Positions 1-6,736 of a stretch of DNA of 7,217 nucleotides are shown here, in pieces. Below the pieces are notes generated by a model. It worked only from the letters and a program-made list of their open reading frames with translations, was not told the DNA's origin and searched no databases. A program made the position numbers and the translations under genes. Where the stretch lies: positions 1-7,217 of the forward strand of contig JAKSBB010000926.1 of NCBI GenBank assembly GCA_022361315.1, in the 5' to 3' direction. Source of the stretch: Desulfobacterales bacterium. Lineage in GTDB: Bacteria > Desulfobacterota > Desulfobacteria > Desulfobacterales > Desulfobacteraceae. The stretch's first letter is position 1. The number at the start of each line of letters is the position of its first letter.

Positions 1-1153
1 GCTTCAATCCGATGCCCTGGTGCGGGAAAACACCCGGCAGATGATTGTGATGATCAGCCTGGTGGCCCTTGTCTGCGTCGCCCTGGTGATTCCCATTGCC
101 TGGCTCGCAGCGGGGCAGGTGGTGAACCCTTTAATCCGCATTGTGGATAAACTCAAGGACATTGCCGAGGGTGAAGGTGATCTGACCACCCGCCTGGAAG
201 TCACGGCTAAAGATGAGATCGGCCAGGTGGCCCAATGGTTTAATACCTTTATCGACAAGATTCATATCCTGATTCAGGATGTGGACAGGAATGCGGATCA
301 ACTGAACAACTCCTCCACCACATTGGCGGACATTTCCAGGACCATGGCCGGCGGGGCAGGGCAGACTTCCGAACGATCTGCCTCCGTTTCTGCCGCCAGT
401 GAAGAGATGAATGCGTCCATGACTTCCGTGGCCGCAGCTATGGAACAGGCCGTAGGTAATATGGGGACGGTGGCGGCAGCCACGGAAGAGATGACCAGTA
501 CCATCGGCGAAATTTCGAAAAATACGGTTACGGCCAGGGAAATCACAGCGTCTGTGGTTGAAAAAACCGGTATGGCTTCGGAGCAGGTGGGAGAGTTGGG
601 GACATCGGCCAATGAAATCGGCCAGGTGGTGGAAACCATTTCAGACATCTCTTCCCAGGTGAACCTTCTGGCGTTGAATGCCACAATTGAAGCCGCCCGT
701 GCCGGTGAGGCCGGCAAGGGGTTTGCCGTTGTGGCCAATGAGATTAAAGAACTGGCCGCCCAGACGGCGGATGCCAGCCAGGAAATCTCCGAAAAGGTCA
801 AAAATATAAGAAATTCCACAGATCTAACCGTTGCCCAGATAAACGAAGTGGCGGAAGTGGTAAAACAGGTCAGTGAGATTGTGGTCATGATTGCATCGGC
901 CATAGAAGAACAGGCTGCCACCACCCGTAATATTTCTGAAAATATTGCCCAGGTGACCGAGGGTGTGGATCAGGTGGGAGTGAATATTACCCAGAGCACG
1001 GCGGTGTCGGCTGAAATTGCCGGGGATATCGCCCAGGTGGCAAAAACTGCGGATGAGATGACCCAGAGCAGCGGCACCGTGGATATCCGTTCAAAGGAGT
1101 TGTCCGAACTGTCGGAGAAGCTGACAGCCATAGTAAAGAAATTCAAAATTTAA
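1..1153 (+). CDS. Methyl-accepting chemotaxis protein, 3' part (HAMP + signalling domain)
   Basis: Chemoreceptor that relays ligand sensing to the CheA/CheW kinase array at the inner membrane. The reading frame is open from base 2 to the TAA at 1151-1153 (383 visible codons) and continues upstream, so a GTG at 20 should not be taken as the start; the periplasmic sensor domain is missing from the window. Numbering from the first visible codon, a transmembrane helix spans about residues 14-37, a HAMP domain about 39-94, and the rest is a long helical signalling domain. The hairpin tip is at about 221-252, with the family hallmark [20 protein letters not shown] followed by [12 protein letters not shown]. 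Glu-Glu pairs in Ala/Ser-rich contexts ([29 protein letters not shown]) look like adaptation methylation sites. The C-terminus ends KKFKI and shows no CheR-tethering pentapeptide. No che genes are adjacent, so it is an orphan receptor here. Family assignment is certain; the ligand is unknown. Confidence 0.96.
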   Translation, partial: LQSDALVRENTRQMIVMISLVALVCVALVIPIAWLAAGQVVNPLIRIVDKLKDIAEGEGDLTTRLEVTAKDEIGQVAQWFNTFIDKIHILIQDVDRNADQLNNSSTTLADISRTMAGGAGQTSERSASVSAASEEMNASMTSVAAAMEQAVGNMGTVAAATEEMTSTIGEISKNTVTAREITASVVEKTGMASEQVGELGTSANEIGQVVETISDISSQVNLLALNATIEAARAGEAGKGFAVVANEIKELAAQTADASQEISEKVKNIRNSTDLTVAQINEVAEVVKQVSEIVVMIASAIEEQAATTRNISENIAQVTEGVDQVGVNITQSTAVSAEIAGDIAQVAKTADEMTQSSGTVDIRSKELSELSEKLTAIVKKFKI

Positions 1154-1169
1154 AATCCATTATAAAAAG

Positions 1170-1183
1170 CGGGGATAACCCCG
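1170..1183. other. Small GC-rich hairpin after the chemoreceptor gene
   Basis: CGGGG, ATAA, CCCCG forms a perfect 5-bp stem with a 4-base loop, 17 bases after the chemoreceptor stop codon. On the + strand no T-run follows, so it is a poor intrinsic terminator for that gene. On the - strand the hairpin is followed by CTTTTTAT, which looks more terminator-like, yet no minus-strand gene is visible. It may stabilise the 3' end of the mRNA or be chance. Confidence 0.3.
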
Positions 1184-1223
1184 ATCCGAATCCGTGACTA
1201 TATGGGTTTGGCCAGGGGAGTTG

Positions 1224-1229
1224 TATAAT
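1224..1229 (+). promoter_or_regulatory. Candidate -10 box for the BCCT transporter gene
   Basis: A perfect TATAAT lies 29 bases before the preferred ATG at 1259, which would give a short leader of about 20-25 bases. No good -35 is found at 16-18 bases upstream (the region reads around TATGGG), so if it is a promoter it probably needs an activator. This is a motif match only. Confidence 0.3.
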
Positions 1230-1243
1230 TGTAACTTTTAAAA

Positions 1244-1248
1244 GGGAG
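1244..1248 (+). promoter_or_regulatory. Ribosome binding site deciding the BCCT start
   Basis: GGGAG, preceded by an A-run, lies 10 bases before ATG 1259 and 7 bases before an in-frame GTG at 1256. The more upstream in-frame GTG at 1250 is only 1 base from it and is too close to be used. The spacer between this site and the ATG is almost entirely a GT dinucleotide run (1248-1258, the first G shared with the site). Confidence 0.65.
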
Positions 1249-1258
1249 TGTGTGTGTG

Positions 1259-2824
1259 ATGAAAGACAGGTTTGATACCGATTATGTGGTCGGCCAGGAC
1301 AACACCAGAAAATGGGGCATGGATTTTCATGGACCGGTTTTCTTTATTGCGGCGGCCGTTGTAATCGGTTTTATCATTTTAACCCTGATGAACCCTGTGG
1401 ATGCCAAAAAGGTATTTGACAGTTCCAAATCCTGGACGATTCAGAACTTTGACTGGTTCTTTATGATTGCGGGCAATGTGTTTGTTTTATTCTGCATTGC
1501 AATGATCGTTTTGCCGGCAGGTAAGATTCGGCTGGGTGGGGAGGCGTGTGCGCCTGAATTTACCCGTATGTCATGGTTTGCCATGCTGTTTGCAGCCGGT
1601 ATGGGCATCGGTCTGATGTTCTGGAGTGTTGCGGAACCTGTGGCATACTATACGGATTGGTGGGGAACGCCGCTGAACGTGGCCGGAAAAACCCCTGAGG
1701 CGGCACGGGCCGCCATGGGTGCCACCATGTTTCACTGGGGACTTCATCCCTGGGCCATGTATGCGGTTGTAGCCCTGGCCCTTGGCTTCTTTGCCTTTAA
1801 CAAAAATCTTCCCCTGACCATCCGTTCCTGCTTCTTCCCCCTTCTGGGTGAAAAGACCTGGGGATGGGCCGGTCACATCATCGATGTGATTTCCGTTGTT
1901 GCCACCATTTTCGGTCTGGCCACCTCCATGGGGTTCGGTGCACAGCAGGCGGCATCCGGTCTTTCTTTTATCTTCGGTATTGAAAATACCCTGGGTCTTC
2001 AGTTGATTATCATCGCCCTGGTTACTATGGCCGCTATCGTCTCCGTTGTCAGAGGTCTTGAGGGTGGGGTTAAGGTATTGAGTAACATCAACATGGGCCT
2101 GGCTTTCTCTTTACTGGTGTTTACCATTCTTTGCGGTTCCATCATGCATTTTGTCTCCGGTCTGTTTACCACGACCGCAGCCTATGCCGAGTACCTGCTG
2201 CCCCTGAGTAACTGGATGGACCGTGCAGACGAGAAATTCTACAAAGGCTGGACCGTATTCTACTGGGCATGGTGGATTTCATGGGCACCCTTTGTCGGCA
2301 TGTTTATCGCCCGTATCTCCAAAGGCCGCACCATCCGTGAGTTTATGACTGCAGTGCTACTGGTTCCCACCATCCTGACTCTGTTCTGGATGCAGGCCTT
2401 CGGCGGTAACGCCCTGCATCAGATCCAGAACGGCGTGGGTGTCCTGGCGGAAAAAGGTCTTGGGGAAGTATCCCTTGCCCTGTTCCAGATGCTGGAAAAT
2501 CTGCCTTTAACCGGGCTGACCTCCTTTATCGGTATCGTGCTGGTACTGGTCTTCTTTGTGACCTCATCTGACTCCGGTTCCTTGGTTGTTGATGCCATCA
2601 CCGCCGGTGGTAAAATGGACGCCCCTGTAAAACAGCGGGTGTTCTGGGCCACGTTGATGGGTCTGATTGCTGTCTGCCTGCTGGTTGGCGGCGGTGCTGA
2701 CGCCCTGGGTGCCATCCAGGCCATTGCCGTAAGTGTGGGCCTGCCCTTTACAGTGGTCATGTGTGTGATGCTGATCAGCCTTATCATGGGGCTGCGCCAT
2801 GAAATGAAAAAAATTTACTCCTAA
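1259..2824 (+). CDS. BCCT-family transporter (probable sodium-coupled glycine betaine/choline-type carrier)
   Basis: Inner-membrane secondary transporter for quaternary ammonium compounds, used for osmoprotection or for bringing in methylated amines as nutrients. From ATG 1259 it is 521 residues, the usual size of the family core, with about 12 hydrophobic segments. Diagnostic motifs are the glycine-rich GMGIG at residues 114-118 followed by LMFWSVAEP, the BCCT signature GWTVFYWAWW at 330-339 (tryptophan box), and TSSDSGS at 435-441. In BetP the equivalent Thr-Ser pair helps form a sodium site and the GMGIG stretch lines the substrate path; their retention favours sodium coupling over a CaiT-like exchanger. 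The C-terminal tail is very short (HEMKKIYS), lacking the long basic extension that BetP uses for osmosensing, so osmotic activation of that kind is unlikely. It appears monocistronic: its own leader upstream and a strong terminator directly after. Exact substrate cannot be read from sequence; glycine betaine is the leading guess. Confidence 0.93.
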   Translation: MKDRFDTDYVVGQDNTRKWGMDFHGPVFFIAAAVVIGFIILTLMNPVDAKKVFDSSKSWTIQNFDWFFMIAGNVFVLFCIAMIVLPAGKIRLGGEACAPEFTRMSWFAMLFAAGMGIGLMFWSVAEPVAYYTDWWGTPLNVAGKTPEAARAAMGATMFHWGLHPWAMYAVVALALGFFAFNKNLPLTIRSCFFPLLGEKTWGWAGHIIDVISVVATIFGLATSMGFGAQQAASGLSFIFGIENTLGLQLIIIALVTMAAIVSVVRGLEGGVKVLSNINMGLAFSLLVFTILCGSIMHFVSGLFTTTAAYAEYLLPLSNWMDRADEKFYKGWTVFYWAWWISWAPFVGMFIARISKGRTIREFMTAVLLVPTILTLFWMQAFGGNALHQIQNGVGVLAEKGLGEVSLALFQMLENLPLTGLTSFIGIVLVLVFFVTSSDSGSLVVDAITAGGKMDAPVKQRVFWATLMGLIAVCLLVGGGADALGAIQAIAVSVGLPFTVVMCVMLISLIMGLRHEMKKIYS

Positions 2825-2850
2825 CCCTATCCGCCATTTAGGCGTTTACC

Positions 2851-2893
2851 GGCCCCTGCCTGTTACTGGTCTTACAGGCAGGGGCCTTTTTTT
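2851..2893 (+). terminator. Strong intrinsic terminator after the BCCT gene
   Basis: A perfect 13-bp inverted repeat (GGCCCCTGCCTGT at 2851-2863, ACAGGCAGGGGCC at 2874-2886) with a 10-base loop is followed at once by seven T residues (2887-2893). It starts 26 bases after the BCCT stop. It should end the BCCT transcript and insulate the downstream iron operon. Confidence 0.95.
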
Positions 2894-2984
2894 GTCCCGC
2901 CAGTCAGATTTTCCTGTAATAAATGATCCTTAGCAGGCCCTGTCGGATGTTCGTTTTTACTGAATGATTCGGTGGTCCAATGGC

Positions 2985-3013
2985 TTGACATCAACTGGGA
3001 CCTATAATATCTT
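2985..3013 (+). promoter_or_regulatory. Candidate sigma-70-type promoter of the fur-feoA/feoB operon
   Basis: A perfect -35 hexamer TTGACA (2985-2990) is followed after 17 bases by TATCTT (3008-3013), a 4-of-6 match to the -10 box. A perfect TATAAT at 3003-3008 is only 12 bases from the -35, too close for standard spacing, so the two hexamers cannot work as a pair. The 5-bp inverted repeat GGTCC (2974-2978) and GGACC (2998-3002) brackets the -35, and TTGACATCAA (2985-2994) is itself a near palindrome; either could be an operator. No clear classical Fur box is visible. Confidence 0.55.
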
Positions 3014-3027
3014 AGAACGTTATTTTT

Positions 3028-3036
3028 AGGGGAAGG
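3028..3036 (+). promoter_or_regulatory. Ribosome binding site of the fur-feoA fusion
   Basis: AGGGGAAGG lies 8 bases before ATG 3045, a strong Shine-Dalgarno sequence at ideal spacing, which fixes the start of the fusion protein and places the Fur-like domain firmly at its N-terminus. Confidence 0.85.
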
Positions 3037-3044
3037 CGACAAAG

Positions 3045-4025
3045 ATGATCAACAGTCACGAGCAGGAAAAAAAACAGTTTCGGCGGCTCTTTAGGCAGCA
3101 GGGGGTGGACCGGTTTGAAGAGCGGTTCCAGGTATTGGAAGCCTTTTTAAAACTGGAACATCATGTGAGCCTGGATGATATCGTCCGGCAACTCGTAAAA
3201 GACGGCGTTACCCTGGATGAGCGCTTTGTGGCCCAGAGCATGGAACAGCTCTGCCGTTTCGGTTTTGCCAATCGGGTGGATTTTGACCGGGATAACACCG
3301 TGCTTTATGAGCACCGCCATCTCGGGGTTCACCACGATCATATGGTCTGCACCAAGTGTGGGGCCATTCTGGAGTTCAGAGACGAGGCCATGGAGGCGAT
3401 CCAGGAAAAAGTGGCCCGGGCTTACGGCTTTTATATGCTCCAGCATAAGATGGAAATTTACGGGCTCTGCGCCGCATGTATGGTGGGCAGGGATTCTCTG
3501 GTTCCCCTGAATAAAGCGAAACCCGGTGAAAAATTGGTGGTCAAGGCGGTTGATGCGGGAAAGAAAATGCAATTGCGTATTTCATCCATGGGCCTTAAGA
3601 TCGGAGACACCATTGAAATGGTGACCAATGGTATCGGTGGACAGGTGGTAATTGCCGCAGGCGAAAACAGGTTGGTCATCGGAACAGGCATGGCTGAGAA
3701 AATCCAGGTACAGTCACTGGGGCCTGAAAAGCTTGACACCGGCGTTCTTGAACCTGTTCAACGGCGGGCAATTCCCGAAGGCATGGTGAAACTCAGCCAG
3801 ATGAAGGCGGGGCAGGAAGGAACCATTGCACGGGTGTCCGGGGAAAGTGTGCTAAGACGCCGTCTGCTGGAAATGGGAATCAACAGGGGAACCAGCGTCT
3901 ATGTTGAAAAATATGCCCCCCTGAGGGATCCGCTGGAACTGGTGGTGAAAGGATACCACATCTCCCTGCGCGTGGAAGAGGCGGCGAATATCCTGGTGGA
4001 ACACGTAAGGTCTATAAAAAGATAA
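3045..4025 (+). CDS. Fur-like regulator fused to two FeoA domains
   Basis: A 326-residue fusion. Residues about 20-150 are a Fur-family domain: a winged-helix-like region (about 24-85), then the metal motif HHDH (96-99) with C102-TK-C105, and a second pair C142-AA-C145 after H134 and MEIYGL. The four cysteines match the Fur structural zinc site. The recognition-helix segment (57-75) aligns without gaps to Fur, but the usual ATVYR reads RFVAQ, so the conserved Tyr-Arg pair becomes Ala63-Gln64. Residues about 153-226 form a FeoA (SH3-like) domain with RISSMGLKIGD and GTGMAEKIQV. Residues about 246-323 form a second FeoA domain with RRRLLEMGINRG, APLRDPLEL and KGYHISLRVEEA. FeoA is a small cytoplasmic partner of FeoB; Fur senses Fe(II) and normally represses iron uptake genes. 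The stop codon is 2 bases before feoB, so it belongs to the Feo operon. Domain identities are firm; whether the protein binds DNA, acts on FeoB, or does both is inference. Confidence 0.92.
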   Translation: MINSHEQEKKQFRRLFRQQGVDRFEERFQVLEAFLKLEHHVSLDDIVRQLVKDGVTLDERFVAQSMEQLCRFGFANRVDFDRDNTVLYEHRHLGVHHDHMVCTKCGAILEFRDEAMEAIQEKVARAYGFYMLQHKMEIYGLCAACMVGRDSLVPLNKAKPGEKLVVKAVDAGKKMQLRISSMGLKIGDTIEMVTNGIGGQVVIAAGENRLVIGTGMAEKIQVQSLGPEKLDTGVLEPVQRRAIPEGMVKLSQMKAGQEGTIARVSGESVLRRRLLEMGINRGTSVYVEKYAPLRDPLELVVKGYHISLRVEEAANILVEHVRSIKR

Positions 4026-4027
4026 GT

Positions 4028-6205
4028 ATGAAATCTATTACCGTTGCCCTGGCCGGCAATCCCAATTGCGGCAAAACAACCATTTTCAACAACCTGACCG
4101 GTGCAAGACAGAAGGTGGGCAATTGGCCCGGGGTTACCGTTGAGAAAAAAGAAGGTCGCCTGACATACAAGGATCTCCAGGTAAATGTGGTGGATCTGCC
4201 CGGCACCTACAGCCTCACCCCATTCTCCATTGAAGAGGTGACTGCCCGGGATTATATTCTGAACGAGTCGCCTGATATCGTCATTAATATCATTGATGCC
4301 TCGAACCTCGAACGGAGCCTGTTCCTGGCACTTCAAATTCTTGAGCTGGGACGTCCGGCCCTTTTTGTCCTGAATATGGCGGATATGGCTGAGGCAAAGG
4401 GAATCAAAATTCACGCGGACAAACTCTCCGAACTTCTGGATTTGCCCGTGGTGTTTACTGTTGGTAATAAAAACCGGGGAACATCAGAGATTCTGGCTGC
4501 TGCCCTCAAGGAAATTGAGGCGTTTGAGGCCGGGAAAACCCCAAGGCCGGTGAAATACGGCCGGGAGATTGAAGCCTGTATTGATGCCGTGGGGGATGCA
4601 CTTTCAGTTGCCGTCGGAGAGGGTGACACCCTTCGGGCGCGCTGGCAGGCCATCAAATTGCTTGAAGACGATAAGCTGATAAAAGATGAAATTGAGGCAT
4701 TCCCCGGTGGAGAGGATGTTCTGGCGACTGCTGACACCTGCAGAACCCGGATCCGGGATCTGTTTCAGGACGATTTTGAAATTGTTCTGACCGATGACCG
4801 CTACGGGGTCATTGAAGGGCTGCTTAAGGTTGCCGTGACGCTGACGACGCGAAAGCGTGTGGATATGTCCCGCCAGATCGATCTTGTCTTGACAGATCGG
4901 TTTTTCGGTATACCTGTATTTATCTTTTTTATCTGGGCCATGTTTCAGCTGACATTTACTCTGGGTGCCTATCCCATGGAATGGATTGAGGCTGGAGTGT
5001 CTATGATCTCCGGAGCCGTGGACAAGGCCATGGCACCGTCTTTGTTGAAATCACTGGTTCTGGACGGAATTATTGCCGGTATCGGGTCGGTGATTATGTT
5101 CTTACCTAATATATTAATCCTCTTTTTTTGTATCGCCCTGTTTGAAGACACGGGATATATGGCGAGGGCCGCTTTTCTCATGGACCGGGTTATGCATACA
5201 TCCGGTCTTCATGGCAAATCTTTTATTCCGATGCTGATGGGGTTCGGCTGTAACGTGCCTGCAATTATGGCAACACGCGCTCTGGAGAACAGGAAAGACA
5301 GGATATTGACCATCCTGATGACACCATTCATGTCCTGTTCTGCCCGATTGCCCGTTTACATTGTGCTGGCAGGAACCTTTTTCGCCCACAGGGCCGGTAC
5401 GGTGATTTTCTGCCTTTATGCGGCCGGCATTCTCTTTGCCATACTCTCCGGACGGATTCTAAGGAAATTGTTGTTCCAGGGAGAGGAGGCCCCCTTTGTA
5501 ATGGAACTGCCTCCGTATCGGGTACCCATGCTGAAGAGTCTGATGATTCATATGTGGGACCGGAGCAAAATGTTTCTCAAAAAGATGGGTGGTGTCATCC
5601 TGGTGGGGTCTGTCATTATATGGGTGTTGTCCACCTTTCCCCGCCAGGTAACGTATTCGACGGATTATGAAGCCGGGATATCAGACATTCAGACCCGGTA
5701 TGAGAAAATGATTGCCGAACTTGGCAGTGGTGCTTCGGATAAGATGACGACCCTTGAAGCCGAACGGGACGATCTTGTGGGGGCACTTTTGAATAAAAAG
5801 GAACAGGAGCGGGTGGCAGGCTCCTACATCGGAATGATCGGCAGGACGTTGGAGCCCGTATTCCAGCCTATCGGTATCGGATGGCAGGCCAGCGTGGCTT
5901 TGGTCACAGGTTTCGTGGCCAAGGAGGTGGTGGTGAGTACCATGGGGGTCCTTTACGGGGTGGGCCACGATCATGAAGACGAGGGCGATGCCCTGGCAAA
6001 TGCCCTGAGAGACTCGGGAATGACACCCCAGTCCGCCCTGTCCATGATGGTATTCGTCTTGCTTTATGTGCCCTGCTTTGCAACCGTGGTGGCAATTTAC
6101 AGGGAGGCTTCCCCCCGGTGGGCTTGGTTTAACGTGTGCTATACCACCGTGGTTGCATGGGGGATGGCTTTTCTGGTATACCAGGCGGGGATGATGTTAA
6201 AATGA
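4028..6205 (+). CDS. feoB: Ferrous iron transport protein B (GTP-dependent Fe(II) transporter)
   Basis: Inner-membrane Fe(II) importer with an N-terminal G domain; 725 residues, slightly under the 773 of E. coli FeoB. G-protein motifs: G1 GNPNCGKTT (10-18), switch I with VTV (36-38), G3 DLPG (56-59), G4 NMAD (116-119), and a weak G5 around TVGNKNRG (144-151). A helical GDI-like region follows (about 170-270), then the membrane part from about 292. The two Gate regions carry the conserved cysteines C408 (GFGCNVP), C437 (MSCSARLPVY) and C683 (YVPCFATV). A charged loop (about 540-597) between membrane segments has heptad-like stretches and is longer than in compact homologues. The start is ATG 4028, two bases after the fusion gene's stop; the nearest purine-rich AAGG (4007-4010) is too far away, so translation is probably coupled to the upstream gene. 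No separate feoA or feoC is visible. Family assignment is secure. Confidence 0.98.
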   Translation: MKSITVALAGNPNCGKTTIFNNLTGARQKVGNWPGVTVEKKEGRLTYKDLQVNVVDLPGTYSLTPFSIEEVTARDYILNESPDIVINIIDASNLERSLFLALQILELGRPALFVLNMADMAEAKGIKIHADKLSELLDLPVVFTVGNKNRGTSEILAAALKEIEAFEAGKTPRPVKYGREIEACIDAVGDALSVAVGEGDTLRARWQAIKLLEDDKLIKDEIEAFPGGEDVLATADTCRTRIRDLFQDDFEIVLTDDRYGVIEGLLKVAVTLTTRKRVDMSRQIDLVLTDRFFGIPVFIFFIWAMFQLTFTLGAYPMEWIEAGVSMISGAVDKAMAPSLLKSLVLDGIIAGIGSVIMFLPNILILFFCIALFEDTGYMARAAFLMDRVMHTSGLHGKSFIPMLMGFGCNVPAIMATRALENRKDRILTILMTPFMSCSARLPVYIVLAGTFFAHRAGTVIFCLYAAGILFAILSGRILRKLLFQGEEAPFVMELPPYRVPMLKSLMIHMWDRSKMFLKKMGGVILVGSVIIWVLSTFPRQVTYSTDYEAGISDIQTRYEKMIAELGSGASDKMTTLEAERDDLVGALLNKKEQERVAGSYIGMIGRTLEPVFQPIGIGWQASVALVTGFVAKEVVVSTMGVLYGVGHDHEDEGDALANALRDSGMTPQSALSMMVFVLLYVPCFATVVAIYREASPRWAWFNVCYTTVVAWGMAFLVYQAGMMLK

Positions 6206-6233
6206 TGCCGGGCTAAATGCGGAAAAGATGAAT

Positions 6234-6237
6234 GGAG
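6234..6237 (+). promoter_or_regulatory. Ribosome binding site deciding the SH3 protein start
   Basis: GGAG lies 6 bases before ATG 6244. It overlaps the in-frame upstream ATG at 6232, which has only a poor site of its own (GGAAAAGATG). This favours 6244, which also yields a cleaner signal peptide. Confidence 0.6.
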
Positions 6238-6243
6238 ACAGAT

Positions 6244-6699
6244 ATGAAGATGACCTCAGGAAGAATCATAAATATACTCATCATTTCGCTCTTTTTGGCG
6301 ATGATGATCGGAAGTGTTGCCTCCGCTGCTGAGCGGGTGGCAGTGAAAGCATCCATCGCTAATCTTCGTAACGGGGCGGGCACCCAGAATAAAGTGCTCT
6401 GGCAGGTGGAAAAATATCATCCGTTTCTTGTAATTTCCAAAAAAAAAGACTGGTATGAGGTCAAGGATTTTGAAGGGGATACGGCCTGGATTCATAAATC
6501 TCTGCTGGATAAAATCAATGCGGTAATTACGGTTAAATCCAAGTGCAATGTGAGAGGAGAACCCACAACAAAATCAAAGGTCGTCCTCCGGGTGGAGCGG
6601 GGGGTGCCGTTCAAGGTGCTAAAGAAAAAAGGCAATTGGCTGAAAATTGAGCATGCGGACGGTGAAGTCGGCTGGATTCACAATTCTCTGGTCTGGTAA
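6244..6699 (+). CDS. Exported protein with two bacterial SH3 domains
   Basis: A 151-residue protein from ATG 6244 (155 if the in-frame ATG at 6232 is used). Residues 1-28 form a signal peptide: MKMTSGR, a hydrophobic core, then SVASA with likely cleavage after Ala28. The mature part is two tandem SH3b-like repeats, about 31-88 and 93-151, which align with each other: ANLRNGAGTQNKV with CNVRGEPTTKSKV, then PFLVISKKKDWYEV with PFKVLKKKGNWLKI, then TAWIHKSLL with VGWIHNSLV. Such SH3_3-type domains often bind peptidoglycan or act as periplasmic scaffolds; no catalytic domain is attached. The protein is lysine-rich and has a single mature cysteine (Cys101, in the second repeat). It follows feoB by 38 bases with no terminator between, so it is probably co-transcribed with the iron genes. 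Its function is unknown; a link to iron uptake rests on position only. Confidence 0.85.
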   Translation: MKMTSGRIINILIISLFLAMMIGSVASAAERVAVKASIANLRNGAGTQNKVLWQVEKYHPFLVISKKKDWYEVKDFEGDTAWIHKSLLDKINAVITVKSKCNVRGEPTTKSKVVLRVERGVPFKVLKKKGNWLKIEHADGEVGWIHNSLVW

Positions 6700-6736
6700 C
6701 AGATAATTTTAACTCAAATATAAGGGTGTTTAGGAC

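Noticed and set aside
20..22. GTG at 20 as the start of the chemoreceptor.
   Set aside because: The frame is open to the window edge, the GTG lies just before a transmembrane helix where a sensor domain is expected upstream, and no ribosome binding site precedes it.
298..924. Long open frame antisense to the chemoreceptor gene (208 codons).
   Set aside because: It lies wholly inside a confidently identified coding region on the other strand, has no recognisable domain, and is explained by the Ala/Glu-rich codon use of the receptor helix.
2832..2844. Small CGCC-ATTTA-GGCG hairpin after the BCCT gene.
   Set aside because: A 4-bp stem next to a far stronger terminator is not meaningful alone.
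2981..2996. TGGC near 2981 as part of a sigma-54 promoter.
   Set aside because: The downstream half (GC-type element at the proper spacing) is missing, and TTGACA with a 17-base spacer gives a better sigma-70 reading.
2894..3044. Search for a classical Fur box (alternating GATAAT/ATTATC pattern) before the fusion gene.
   Set aside because: Only AT-rich fragments such as ATAA (3004-3007) and TTAT (3020-3023) occur; they do not form a convincing 19-base Fur site.
3899..4414. Antisense open frame across the fusion/feoB junction.
   Set aside because: It overlaps the FeoA domain and the FeoB G-domain motifs, both of which are clearly coding on the + strand; its translation shows no family features.
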